Of a DNA stretch of 64,000 nucleotides, positions 24,672-33,863 are shown in pieces. Source of the stretch: AP-15 sp963701815 (lineage in GTDB: Bacteria; Pseudomonadota; Alphaproteobacteria; ATCC43930; CGMCC-115725); NCBI GenBank assembly GCA_963701815.1, contig CAVPBN010000008.1:186001-250000 (forward strand), in the 5' to 3' direction. Each line of letters starts with the position of its first letter. Position 1 is the first letter of the stretch. Position numbers and translations under genes: made by a program. The notes beneath the pieces were generated by a model, which saw only the letters and a program-made list of their open reading frames with translations, ran no database searches and was not told the DNA's origin.

Positions 24672-25897
24672 TTACGCCCGAGCCGGCAACTCGACATGCT
24701 CGGGGCGAAAACCCATGCCGATCAGCCGGGCCGGGAGCCGACGCAAAAACGGCCACCAGCGCAAGCAGGCGCAGCGCCAGCGGCACCTCTACGGGCTTGC
24801 CGCTGCGCAGCACGCGGCTGATCACCCGGTTCTGCAACAGCACCTGGAGGCGTTGCGTCGCTCTTGTCGGAAATTCGCGCCGGCGCTGCACGGCGCGCAG
24901 ATCCTCGTCCGTTGTCGCTCCTTGCCGCAGGCGCGGGGCCGAGAATGTTGGCCGCGGCGACCGCATCCTGGATCGCAAGGTTGATGCCGACGCCGCCGAT
25001 CGGCGACATCGCGTGAGCGGCGTCGCCGATGCAAAGGAGCCCGGGCCGGTGCCATGTCCGCAACCGGTCGACGGCAACGGTCAACAGCTTTACGTCGGAC
25101 CAATCGGCCAATTCATCGACCCGGTCGTGCAGATACGGCGCGAGACGGGCGATTTCGTCGCGAAACGCCGGCAGACCGCGGCTGCGAAATTCGTCGAACC
25201 CGCCCTTTGGGATGACGAAGGCGCATTGCCAGTAATCCTGGCGGTTCAGCATCACCAGAATCCGGCCGGCATCGACGCGCCCGAGGGTCTGTCCGGGATC
25301 GCTCGGCCGGCGGCCCAAGCGCATCCACAGCACGTCCATCGGCGCGCCGAGATCGACGACTTCGAACCCGGCCTTCTCGCGCACCGTCGAGTGGCGGCCG
25401 TCGGCGCCGACGACGAGATCGGCGCGAACCCTCAGGCTGCCTTGCGAAGTCTCGGCCCGCAGTCCGACCACGCGGCCGCCTTCTTCGATCAGATCGGTGA
25501 CCTCGGCCTCGGTTTCGAGCTGAAAATTCGGGTAATGGCGCGCCTGCTCGGCGACGAAGTCCAGGAAATCCCATTGCGGCATGAACGCGATGAACCGGCA
25601 ACGGGTCGGCAAATGGGAGAAATCGGCGACATCGAGAAACGTGTCGCCGATCTGCGCCCCGATGGTCTGCGCTTCCTGATGCGGCCGGCGCAGGAATTCC
25701 TCGAGCAACCCGAGTTCGTGCATGACTTGCAGGGTCGAGGGATGGATCGTGTCGCCGCGAAAATCGCGCAGAAAATCGGCATGCCTTTCGAGCACCAGAA
25801 CGCCGACGCCGGCGCGGGCCAGCAGCAGCCCCAGCATCATCCCGGCCGGTCCGCCGCCGGCGATGCAGCAAGGTACCGACGCTTCGAGAGCGGCCAT
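24672..25897 (-). CDS. FAD-dependent monooxygenase (PHBH/UbiH type), two frameshifts
   Basis: A group A flavoprotein monooxygenase of about 407 residues. CCIAGGGPAGMMLGLLLARAG is the FAD-binding GxGxxG region, LVVGADGRHSTVREKAG the DG motif, and LCIGDAAHAMSPIGGVG the GD motif. The frame breaks after NILGPA: deleting one base at 24931 continues LRQGATTDEDLRAVQRRREF, and deleting one at 24762 continues RWWPFLRRLPARLIGMGF to a stop at 24672. These enzymes hydroxylate aromatic or quinone-like substrates with NAD(P)H. GGGAGGAGAT precedes the ATG. It is the first gene of the oxidative cluster, 82 bp upstream of the 2OG oxygenase. Confidence 0.87.
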
Positions 25898-25916
25898 CGG
25901 ATCTCCTCCCGGCCCG

Positions 25917-26135
25917 CTATATGGGCGGTGGTCGCCATGAAAGAACATCATATCGGCGCGTTTTCAACTTCATCCGCCGCTCGGCTTCGCGCGCCGCGAC
26001 GTAGTCGCGGTAGGCGGCCCGGTCTCCTTCGCCGACCGTCGCCTGGGTCGGCGCGGCGCAGACCGTCGGACAGCGGGTGACGATGTTGGTCTTCAAGAAC
26101 ACGGCGATTGCCGTATCATATTCGACTGGGGACAC
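25917..26135 (-). CDS. Small conserved-looking protein of unknown function
   Basis: A 72-residue protein from a GTG at 26135 preceded by GGAGAG. The sequence SPVEYDTAIAVFLKTNIVTR followed by CPTVCAAPTQATV and DRAAYRDYVAAREAER has a sensible hydrophilic/helical balance and a CPxxC pair that could bind a metal or form a disulfide. I do not recognise a named family. The last ~17 residues (KTRRYDVLSWRPPPI) are less protein-like, so the true end may be earlier and disturbed by an indel. It is just upstream of the FAD monooxygenase on the same strand. Confidence 0.45.
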   Translation of the reverse strand: MSPVEYDTAIAVFLKTNIVTRCPTVCAAPTQATVGEGDRAAYRDYVAAREAERRMKLKTRRYDVLSWRPPPI

Positions 26136-26316
26136 CGCAAGCTCTCCGCTGGTTCGGCGCAGCCGCCATTTTATCGGGCCAACCGGTTAACAGCAGGTTT
26201 CAGAAAGGAATGCAAAAAAACTCGAAGATCCCGTGAAATCGCGCCATGCGATATAGCTTTTTTACAGGGCCACGACGATATAGTCGCGGCGGAGGGCGAG
26301 GAGGCGAGGACGGACC

Positions 26317-27147
26317 TTGGTCCATCCGGATTGTCAGGTGCGATTTTGGGGCGTGCGCGGCAGCATCGCCTGCCCAGGGCCCGACACCGTGCGCTACGGC
26401 GGCAATACTTCCTGCGTCGAGATCCGCTGCGGCGAGCATCTGATGATCTTCGACGGCGGCACCGGGCTGCGCCTGCTCGGCAACGAATTGACGCGCGGCG
26501 GCCAGCCGGCAACGCTCGACCTGTTCTACAGCCACACGCATTTCGACCATATCTGCGGGTTGCCGTTTTTTGCCCCGTGCTATGACGCGCGCAGCCGGAT
26601 CCGGATCTGGGCCGGCCATCTGAACGGCCAGGGGATCGAAGCGGTGCTCAACAGCATGATGATCGCGCCGCTGTTTCCGATCCCGATGAGCATCTTCACC
26701 GCCAAGATCGATTACACCGACTTCGCCGCCGGCCAGGAACTGGTCCCCCATCCCGGCATCCGCCTGATCACGGCGCCGCTCAATCACCCCAACGGCGCCA
26801 CCGGCTATCGCATCGAATATCGCGGCAAGGCTGTGGCCTACATCACCGACACCGAACATCGGGCGGAGGGCCTCGATCGCAACGTGTTGGGCCTGATCGA
26901 CCGCGCCGATGTGATGATCTACGACGCCACCTATACCGATGCGGAATATCCCGAGCATCGCGATTGGGGGCATTCGACCTGGCAGGAAGGGGTCCGCCTG
27001 GCCGATGCCGCCCAGGTGCGCACCCTGGTAATCTTCCATCATGATCCCGGGCACGACGACGCCTTTATGGATCAGGTCGCCGTCGAAGCGGCCGAAATGC
27101 GCTCCGGTACGATCGTCGCCCAGGAAGGCCTGGTGCTGCGGCCGTGA
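26317..27147 (+). CDS. MBL-fold metallohydrolase (PhnP/RNase Z-like)
   Basis: A 276-residue metallo-beta-lactamase-fold protein. VRFWGVRGSIACPGPDTVRYGGNTSC at the N-terminus is characteristic of a phosphodiesterase-type MBL subgroup; FYSHTHFDHICGLPFF is the HxHxDH zinc motif, ITAPLNHPNG and AYITDTEH supply further ligands, and LVIFHHDPGHDD the last histidine. Members of this subgroup are often linked to two-component or cyclic-nucleotide signalling. Start is TTG at 26317 with GAGGCGAGG upstream; a GTG at 26338 is an alternative but would cut conserved residues. Monocistronic, convergent with the ABC importer genes. Confidence 0.85.
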   Translation: MVHPDCQVRFWGVRGSIACPGPDTVRYGGNTSCVEIRCGEHLMIFDGGTGLRLLGNELTRGGQPATLDLFYSHTHFDHICGLPFFAPCYDARSRIRIWAGHLNGQGIEAVLNSMMIAPLFPIPMSIFTAKIDYTDFAAGQELVPHPGIRLITAPLNHPNGATGYRIEYRGKAVAYITDTEHRAEGLDRNVLGLIDRADVMIYDATYTDAEYPEHRDWGHSTWQEGVRLADAAQVRTLVIFHHDPGHDDAFMDQVAVEAAEMRSGTIVAQEGLVLRP

Positions 27148-27183
27148 CCGGGCCCGGATCCGGGCATCGGCCGCCGCTTCGGC

Positions 27184-28404
27184 TCAGTGATACGGATCGG
27201 CGGCGTCGCGCAGACCGTCGCCGAAGAAGTTGAAGGCGAGCACGGTGATGATGACGGCGACGACCGGCAGCATCAGCCAGGGATAGAGCGCCACGACGTT
27301 GATGTTCTGCGCCTCGTTGAGCAAGACCCCCCAGCTCGTCATCGGCGGCCGCAAGCCGAGGCCGAGAAACGACAACGCCGTCTCGCCGAGAATCATGCCC
27401 GGGATCGCCAGGGTCGCCGAGGCGATCAGATGGCTCATAAAGCTCGGCAGCAGATGCCGCCCGATGATCCGCGCCGGACGCGCACCCATCAGCACCGCGG
27501 CGGTGCAGAAATCCTCCTCGCGCAGCGCCAGCAGCTTGGATCGCACCGCCCGCGCCAGATGGGTCCATTCGATCATCCCGAGGATCACGGTGATCCCGAC
27601 ATAGACGAGGATCGGGCTCCAGCTGACCGGCAGGATCGCCGACAGCGCCATCCATAACGGCAGGTGCGGAAAGGACTGGACCACCTCGGTGGCGCGCTGG
27701 ATCAGGATATCGGTCCAGCCGCCGTAATAGCCGGCGATGCCGCCGATCAGGATGCCGAGGGTAAAGCTGACGGCGACGCCGAACAGTCCGATCGTCAGCG
27801 ATAGGCGTGCGCCGTAGATGATCCGGGACAGCATGTCGCGGCCGAGCCGGTCGGTGCCGAGCAGAAACAGCTGTCCGCCCGGCGCCGGGCAGGCGAGATG
27901 CAGGTCCCCCGGGATCAGCCCCCAGAACTTATAGCCGTCGCCGCGACAAAAAAAACGCAGCGTCTGCCGCTTATTGGGCTCGGGTGCGTAGACCCGTTTG
28001 AGGTTGGTCATGTCCAGCCGGTAATTGAAACCCTCGACAAAGGGCGCGACCAGCCGGCCGCCGTCGAAGATGCGGATGGCCATCGGCGGCGCGTAGATGA
28101 AATCGGTGTTGCGCGCGTCTTGGCTGTAAGGCGCGAGGAACTCGCAGATCAGGATTGCCAGATACATCGTCAGCAGGATCGCCCCGGAGGCGACGGCGAC
28201 CCGGTGGCGGCGCAGCTTCCACCACACCATCCGCCACTCGGATGCCATGTTGAAGCGCTCCTGCGCCGGCGTCATCCGTTCGACGCGATAGGGGTCGAAC
28301 GGCGCCGGTGAGACGTAGTGCGGCAAGGGTTCGGCGGGCCGCGCCGCCGGGCGATCGTCGTCGGGGTTCGGGACGCCGCCCGGGACGAGCGTAAGATCGG
28401 TCAT
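27184..28404 (-). CDS. Oligopeptide-type ABC transporter permease (OppC/DppC-like)
   Basis: A 406-residue permease with a long N-terminal cytoplasmic part, a first helix near residues 75-95, an extended periplasmic insertion, and then the standard block of five helices. LGTDRLGRDMLSRIIYGARLSLTIG is the OppC hallmark and EEDFCTAAVLMGARPARIIGRHLLP is the EAA motif that contacts the ATPase. It should import peptides or similar solutes across the inner membrane with the OppB-like partner, whose TGA overlaps its ATG by 4 bp. The ~75-residue insertion between helices 1 and 2 places it among the larger OppC relatives. Confidence 0.92.
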   Translation of the reverse strand: MTDLTLVPGGVPNPDDDRPAARPAEPLPHYVSPAPFDPYRVERMTPAQERFNMASEWRMVWWKLRRHRVAVASGAILLTMYLAILICEFLAPYSQDARNTDFIYAPPMAIRIFDGGRLVAPFVEGFNYRLDMTNLKRVYAPEPNKRQTLRFFCRGDGYKFWGLIPGDLHLACPAPGGQLFLLGTDRLGRDMLSRIIYGARLSLTIGLFGVAVSFTLGILIGGIAGYYGGWTDILIQRATEVVQSFPHLPLWMALSAILPVSWSPILVYVGITVILGMIEWTHLARAVRSKLLALREEDFCTAAVLMGARPARIIGRHLLPSFMSHLIASATLAIPGMILGETALSFLGLGLRPPMTSWGVLLNEAQNINVVALYPWLMLPVVAVIITVLAFNFFGDGLRDAADPYH

Positions 28405-29399
28405 TCGCGGCGCCCCGCCTGCAGTCTGATGCGCGGATCGAGCGCCGCCAGGGCCAGATCGGAAATGAACACGCCGATCACCGTCAGCGACGCCATGAAC
28501 ATCAGAAACGAGCCGGCAAGATACATGTCCTGGCTGCGCAGCGCCGACAGCAACATCGGCCCCGTTGTCGGCAACGACATGACCACCGACACGATTGCCG
28601 CTCCCGAGATCACATGGGGCAACAGCGAGCCGATGTCGGAAATGAACGGGTTGAGCGCCATCCGCAGCGGATATTTGAGCAGCAGTTTGAGCGGCGACAG
28701 CCCCTTGGCGCGCGCGGTGACGACATACTGTTTCTGCAGTTCGTCGAGCAGATTGGCGCGCAGCCGCCGGATCATGCTCGCCGTGCCGGCCATGCCGATG
28801 ACGATGACCGGGATCCAGATATGCGCCAGCAGCGAAGCAACCTTATCCCAGGTCCACGGCCGGTCGATATAACGCGGGTCCATCAGGCCGCCGATCGAAA
28901 TCCCGAAATACACGTTCGCCAGATACAGCAAAACCAGGGCGAGCAGAAAATTCGGCGTCGCCAGCCCGAGAAAGCCGAGCAAGGTCAACGCATGGTCCCC
29001 CCAGCTGTATTGATGCGTCGCCGAATAGACGCCGATCGGAAAAGCGACCAGGTAGGTGAATATGATCGTCGTGAAGGAGACGATGAACGTCAGCAACATG
29101 CGGTCGCCGACCACCTGGTTGACCGGCAGGTTATAGGCAAACGAATATCCCATATCGCCATGCAGCAGCCCACCGGCCCAGTGGAGATATTGCTGCCAAA
29201 GCGGGCGGTCGAGGCCGTACTCGGCTTCGAGAAATTGGATTTTGGCCAGATCGGTCGGCTCGCCCGATTCCTGCAATTCAGCGACGTAGGTGGTGAAATA
29301 ATTGCCTTGCGGCAGGTTGATGATGGTGAAGATGACAATGCTGATCGCGATCAGGGTCGGGATCATGATCAGCAGGCGGTGGATGATATAATTCAGCAT
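28401..29399 (-). CDS. Oligopeptide-type ABC transporter permease (OppB/DppB-like)
   Basis: A 332-residue permease with the OppB profile: N-terminal helix (YIIHRLLIMIPTLIAISIVI), a periplasmic region, the motif FLGLATPNFLLALVLLYL and the EAA loop LLDELQKQYVVTARAKGLSPLKLLLKYPLRMALNP. GPMLLSALRSQDMYLAGSF follows in the last helices. With the OppC-like protein it forms the membrane channel of a peptide/nickel-type importer. It starts 97 bp after the stop of the substrate-binding protein gene and overlaps the next permease by 4 bp. Confidence 0.93.
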   Translation of the reverse strand: MLNYIIHRLLIMIPTLIAISIVIFTIINLPQGNYFTTYVAELQESGEPTDLAKIQFLEAEYGLDRPLWQQYLHWAGGLLHGDMGYSFAYNLPVNQVVGDRMLLTFIVSFTTIIFTYLVAFPIGVYSATHQYSWGDHALTLLGFLGLATPNFLLALVLLYLANVYFGISIGGLMDPRYIDRPWTWDKVASLLAHIWIPVIVIGMAGTASMIRRLRANLLDELQKQYVVTARAKGLSPLKLLLKYPLRMALNPFISDIGSLLPHVISGAAIVSVVMSLPTTGPMLLSALRSQDMYLAGSFLMFMASLTVIGVFISDLALAALDPRIRLQAGRRE

Positions 29400-29495
29400 G
29401 ATGCAGCGGGCGAGCCTGGGGTGAGGAAGTCAGCGGCGCCGAAAGGGACGGCCCATCACCGATGGACCGCCGGCGCGGCGCCGGCAGACGCGGAT

Positions 29496-31427
29496 TTAAC
29501 CCGGCGCGGCGGACTCGTCGAACCAGAACTGGTCCGGCTTGTAAATGCCGAAAAAAGCGCCCGGGTCCCAGTTGTAGATGCCCTCGTCGGGAATGTTGCG
29601 CAGCTTGTTGCTGATCACCACCGGCTGCAAGACACCGGCGACGGTGCCGATCGAAAACACCTGGTCGGCCCAGATTTGCAGCATCTCGCGCCAAACCCCT
29701 GTCTGCTGCGGCGGCGACGCCGAGCCGAGCCAGTCCTCGTAAAGCTCTTTGAGCCGGATTGCCGACGGCAGGTCGGGCGCCGTGCCGCCATGGCCTTCGG
29801 TCTCGTAATATTGACCCCATTTCGGCCATTCGAGCTGCTGCTGGCTGGTCGGCGCCAATTCCCAGGGCGATGAGGCGGCGTTGGCGAGACCGTTTTCGAT
29901 CCCCTTGTCGATCGACATCAGTGTCTCGCCGGCAAAAACCCGTCGGCGGAACAGGGTCAATTGCGACGGCTTGGCAAACAGCCGGATGCCGATATGCCGC
30001 CACGAATCGCGAATCAGCTCGAGCACGTCGGAATGCTCGGTCGACTCGCCGGAATCCTCGACGACGATCTCCATCGGTCGGCCGTCGGGAAGCAGCCGAA
30101 CCTCGTCGTCGCCGCGCTTTTGCAGCCCGATCTCGTCGAGCAGGCGGTTGGCCTCGGCGATGTCGTAGCCGGCCCAGGCCGAACGATAGGCGGGTTTGTA
30201 GAGCGGGCTCTGCGGCAGCACCGTGTTCTGCCCCTCGATCGCCAGCCCGAAATAGATCACCTGGTTGATCTCGTGCCGGTTGACGGCGAGCGACAGGGCG
30301 CGACGGAACCGCACATCGCGCACGAGCTTGCGCCAGACCGGATCGTTGACGTTGAGATTGGGGTAGAGGGCCATCTGGCTGCCGGGCCCGGTACGCCACA
30401 GCCTTACGGCAAAGCCGTTGCGCGTTTCGCTCTGCTTCAGAAACGTATAATTGTCGAAGCGCAGGTAGCGCGCCTGCAAATCGCTCTCGCCGGCGCCGGT
30501 CTTGGCCGGAATGATGGCGCTGTCGGCGATCGACAGGATCACCCGATCGATATAGGGCAATTGGTGCCCGGCCGTATCGACCCGATAATAATACGGGTTT
30601 CTGTCGAATTGGATCCGATCGGCCGGCATCTTGGTCTTCAGAATCCAGGGTTCGAGCGCCGGCAAGGCCGGATTGTCGTTCCGGTACATCGTGTTCTTGC
30701 GGTTGTGCAAGGCCGCCCAATTGTGCACCTGGGCCTTTTTGACCAGGGCGGCGAGCGTCGCCTTGTCGGCAAATTTCTCGTGGAACTGCTTGAGGTAATG
30801 CGCCGGGCAATAGATGAACAGCGGGTCGGGGCCGGCAAGATCGGGTAAAAACAGCGGGTTGGGCCGCGGCCAGCCATAGCGGATCGTGGCGTCGTCGATG
30901 ACTTCGAAATGCGGCGGCTGACCAGCCGCCAACAGCGACCTCGGCAGCCCCGAGGGCGACAGTTTCGGGTTCCTGGCGACATCCTCGAACCAGTAGCGGA
31001 AATCCTCGGCGGTGAAGGGCTGCCCATCCGACCATTTCATTCCGCGGCGCAGATGCAGCGTGAAGAGCCGACCGCCCTCGACATCGATCGATGCGAGAAT
31101 GTCGGGCACCAGCTTGAGCGCCGGGGTGTAGCCGACGAGCCGGGCATAGCCGTACACCACCATCATCCGGGTATCTTTCGGACCGGCCATCAGCATCCGC
31201 AACTCGCCGCCGGGTTTGCCGACCGCGTCGACCTGCGCCACCGCCGGATCGCTCGGCACCCGGTCGTCGACACCGGGCAATTTGCCGCCGGCGACCTGCG
31301 CTTTGAACATCGGCGTCTCCAGCAGCGCGGCGCGCGGCAGACCCGGCATCGCTTGCAATAATGCGAGCGCCAGAACGCCCGTGACGATGCTGTTCCTCAC
31401 CACGCGAGCCGCCTTCTGCTGCCGCAT
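29496..31427 (-). CDS. ABC transporter substrate-binding protein, family 5 (peptide/nickel type)
   Basis: A 643-residue periplasmic binding protein. The N-terminus is a signal peptide (about residues 10-36, VVRNSIVTGVLALALLQAMP ending PRAAL). LRRGMKWSDGQPFTAEDFRYW is the SBP_bac_5 hallmark, followed by LARNEY-like HQLPYIDRVILSI and, late, AYRSAWAGYDIAEANRLLDE. It is longer than typical DppA/OppA (about 530-550), as in the YejA/microcin-C-type group that often works with fused ATPases and large OppC proteins. Start at 31427 is used because an extension to 31523 would cross the upstream ATPase stop. Confidence 0.9.
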   Translation of the reverse strand: MRQQKAARVVRNSIVTGVLALALLQAMPGLPRAALLETPMFKAQVAGGKLPGVDDRVPSDPAVAQVDAVGKPGGELRMLMAGPKDTRMMVVYGYARLVGYTPALKLVPDILASIDVEGGRLFTLHLRRGMKWSDGQPFTAEDFRYWFEDVARNPKLSPSGLPRSLLAAGQPPHFEVIDDATIRYGWPRPNPLFLPDLAGPDPLFIYCPAHYLKQFHEKFADKATLAALVKKAQVHNWAALHNRKNTMYRNDNPALPALEPWILKTKMPADRIQFDRNPYYYRVDTAGHQLPYIDRVILSIADSAIIPAKTGAGESDLQARYLRFDNYTFLKQSETRNGFAVRLWRTGPGSQMALYPNLNVNDPVWRKLVRDVRFRRALSLAVNRHEINQVIYFGLAIEGQNTVLPQSPLYKPAYRSAWAGYDIAEANRLLDEIGLQKRGDDEVRLLPDGRPMEIVVEDSGESTEHSDVLELIRDSWRHIGIRLFAKPSQLTLFRRRVFAGETLMSIDKGIENGLANAASSPWELAPTSQQQLEWPKWGQYYETEGHGGTAPDLPSAIRLKELYEDWLGSASPPQQTGVWREMLQIWADQVFSIGTVAGVLQPVVISNKLRNIPDEGIYNWDPGAFFGIYKPDQFWFDESAAPG

Positions 31428-31443
31428 TGCGCCGAGCTCACAG

Positions 31444-33351
31444 TCAGGCCCGGGCGAGCCTGTCCGCCTGCGCCGCCCAGCCGGCCGGAGCGGCGCGCGC
31501 CTCGACCAGATGACCGGGAGCAACCTCGATCAACCGGGGCGGGTCGGCCGGTTCGCGGCGGAACGGTTCCGGCCAGGCCGCCGGGTTCGACGCCCGATCT
31601 TCCATCAGGCGGTTGAAATCGAGCCGATGCGCCGGGTCGGGCGTCGGCACGGCGGCGAGCAGGGCCTGGGTGTAGGGGTGCGCCGGGTTGCGGAACAGGG
31701 TCGCCCGGTCGGCGATCTCGACGATGCGGCCGGCGCACATCACCGCGATGCGGTCGGCGATATAGTCGACCACCGCCAGATTGTGCGAAATAAACAGATA
31801 GGTCAGCGCCAGCTTTTCCTTCAGCTCCATCAGCAGATTGAGGACCTGCGCCTGGATCGAGACATCGAGCGCCGAGGTCGGCTCGTCGCAGATCACCAGA
31901 TCGGGGCGCAACGCCAGCGCCCGGGCGATACCGATGCGCTGCCGCTGTCCGCCGGAGAAACTGTGCGGGTAGCGTTGCAGATGACGGCGGTCGAGGCCGA
32001 CCAGGCCGACCAACTCCTCGACCATTTCGCGGCGCGATCGCGCCTCGCCGATCCGGTGGATTACGAGCGGCTCCTCGATGATGTCGAACACCGTCATCCG
32101 CGGGTTCAGCGAGCCGAACGGGTCCTGGAAAATGAACTGGACCTGCCGCCGAAACCGCTTCAGTTCCTCGGCATCGAGCGCCAGCACGTCCGTCAGCCGG
32201 CCATGGTCGTTGAACCTGACCGATCCCGCATCGGGGGTCACCGCGCGCAGCAGGATCTTGCTGAGCGTGGTCTTGCCGCAGCCGCTCTCGCCGACCAGGC
32301 CGAGGCACTCGCCGCGCTCGATCCGCAGGCTGACATCGTCGACCGCGACCACCTGCGGCGCCGATCTGCCGGCGCCGAACCAGCCGCTGCTGCGGCTGGA
32401 AAAGACCTTGCGCACCGCTGTGCATTCGAGCAGCGGCGCCGTCGCATCGTCGGGCCACGGCACCTTTTCGGCCATCAGATGCGGCGCGTCGCCGGACGGG
32501 ATATCGCGGATCGGCACCAGCCGCTCCCCCGGCTGCATGTCGAAGCGCGGCACCGCGCGCAGCAGGGCCTGCAGGTAGGGGTGCTCGGGTTGCCGGAAAA
32601 TGTCCTCGCTGGTGCCGCTTTCCATGACCTCGCCGCGATACATGACGACGATCTCTTCGGCGACATTGGCGACGACGCCGAGGTCGTGCGTGATCAGCAG
32701 TATCGCCATGTCGAGCTCCTGCCGCAGCTCGAGCACCAGCTTCAGGATCTGCGCCTGGATCGTCACATCGAGAGCGGTGGTCGGCTCGTCGGCGATCAGC
32801 AACGCCGGGCGGCAGACCAATGCCATCGCGATCATCGCCCGCTGCCGCAATCCGCCCGACAGCTCGAAAGGGTAGCTGCGCAAGGCGCGCCGGGGGTCGG
32901 GAAAGCCGACGAGGCGCAGGGTTTCCCGGGTCAGCTCGGTGGCCTCGCCGGCGCCGACCCGGCGATGCAGTCGCAACGCCTCGCCGACCTGGTTGCCGAT
33001 CGTATGCAGCGGCGACAACGAGGTCATCGGCTCTTGAAAGATGATCGAAATCCGGCCGCCGCGGATCGCCCGCATCTGCGCTCCGTCGCCCGGCAGTTTC
33101 GCCAGATCGACGACCTGCCCGTCTTGTCGCGGGTCGGCAAACAGGATCTCGCCCCGGGTGATCCGCCCGCTGCGCGGCAGGATGCGCAGGATCGCCTGGC
33201 TGACGACCGACTTCCCCGAGCCGGATTCGCCGACCAGCGCTACGACCGATCGCGGCCGCACCCGGAACGAGACACCGGTTACGGCGCGGATGACGCCACC
33301 CGGCGCGGCGAACCGCACATGCAGGTCGCGGATACTGAGAAGATCGGTCAA
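31444..33351 (-). CDS. Fused oligopeptide ABC ATPase with two nucleotide-binding domains (OppD-OppF/YejF type)
   Basis: A 635-residue tandem ATPase. Domain 1 (residues 1-270) has Walker A GESGSGKS, signature ELSGGLRQRAMIA and Walker B LLIADEPTTALD; domain 2 (about 310-590) has GESGCGKTT, SFSGGQRQRIGIA and LVICDEPTSALD. All catalytic motifs are intact in both. Each ends with the oligopeptide-specific HPYLQAL/HPYTQALLAAVP region that binds the permease-associated helix. It powers the importer encoded downstream. The start is a TTG at 33351 that overlaps the TGA of the preceding PH-like membrane protein gene, an unusual start imposed by translational coupling. Confidence 0.93.
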   Translation of the reverse strand: MTDLLSIRDLHVRFAAPGGVIRAVTGVSFRVRPRSVVALVGESGSGKSVVSQAILRILPRSGRITRGEILFADPRQDGQVVDLAKLPGDGAQMRAIRGGRISIIFQEPMTSLSPLHTIGNQVGEALRLHRRVGAGEATELTRETLRLVGFPDPRRALRSYPFELSGGLRQRAMIAMALVCRPALLIADEPTTALDVTIQAQILKLVLELRQELDMAILLITHDLGVVANVAEEIVVMYRGEVMESGTSEDIFRQPEHPYLQALLRAVPRFDMQPGERLVPIRDIPSGDAPHLMAEKVPWPDDATAPLLECTAVRKVFSSRSSGWFGAGRSAPQVVAVDDVSLRIERGECLGLVGESGCGKTTLSKILLRAVTPDAGSVRFNDHGRLTDVLALDAEELKRFRRQVQFIFQDPFGSLNPRMTVFDIIEEPLVIHRIGEARSRREMVEELVGLVGLDRRHLQRYPHSFSGGQRQRIGIARALALRPDLVICDEPTSALDVSIQAQVLNLLMELKEKLALTYLFISHNLAVVDYIADRIAVMCAGRIVEIADRATLFRNPAHPYTQALLAAVPTPDPAHRLDFNRLMEDRASNPAAWPEPFRREPADPPRLIEVAPGHLVEARAAPAGWAAQADRLARA

Positions 33352-33863
33352 GCCGCACCCCTATCCGCTTGCGCGAGGCCGGAGACCGCCGGGGCGATCC
33401 CGAGCGCCTCCAGATTGGCCGCCGTAGCCGCACTCAGCGCCACGCCGCGGCAAGCGGCCGCTTGCGCGGCGCGCTCGACCAATGACCCAAACCCCTCGAG
33501 CCGGCTGTCGAGGCAAATCGACGAACCGCCGCCGCGCAGTTCGAGCTGCATCCATCCGTCGCGGCGGTCGCGGCGGGTCGAATAATAGGCGAGCTTCATA
33601 TAATCGAGCTCGCGCCAGGCGATCGAACCGCCGAACGGGCCGCTGGCGTGCAATGCCGTCTCGGTCAGATCGACGCGGGTGCCGTGCCGCAGCGCGGTGC
33701 GCAGGCCGAAAAGCGCGAAAAGCCCGGCCAGGCAGGCGAGCACCGCTGCCGCGGGGGCGCCGGGCGAAGCAATCGCAAGGACCGTCGCGCTCGGCACAAA
33801 CCCGGCCCCGGCGCGCAGGTAATCGCCCAGCATCGCCTCGCTCGGATAGGCATGGCGCGTCAT
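33348..33863 (-). CDS. Membrane protein with a C-terminal PH-like domain
   Basis: A 171-residue protein with two closely spaced hydrophobic helices (about residues 20-55, FVPSATVLAIASPG... and VLACLAGLFALFGL) followed by a beta-rich region TRVDLTETALHASGPFGGSIAW, RELDYMKLAYYSTRRDRRDG and MQLELRGGGSSICLDS, which resembles the bacterial PH-like (bPH/YdbT-type) layout. Function unknown; such proteins bind membranes or other proteins. It overlaps the deacetylase-like gene upstream and the fused ATPase gene downstream by 4 bp each, so it physically links the glycosyltransferase part of the locus to the importer part. Confidence 0.65.
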   Translation of the reverse strand: MTRHAYPSEAMLGDYLRAGAGFVPSATVLAIASPGAPAAAVLACLAGLFALFGLRTALRHGTRVDLTETALHASGPFGGSIAWRELDYMKLAYYSTRRDRRDGWMQLELRGGGSSICLDSRLEGFGSLVERAAQAAACRGVALSAATAANLEALGIAPAVSGLAQADRGAA

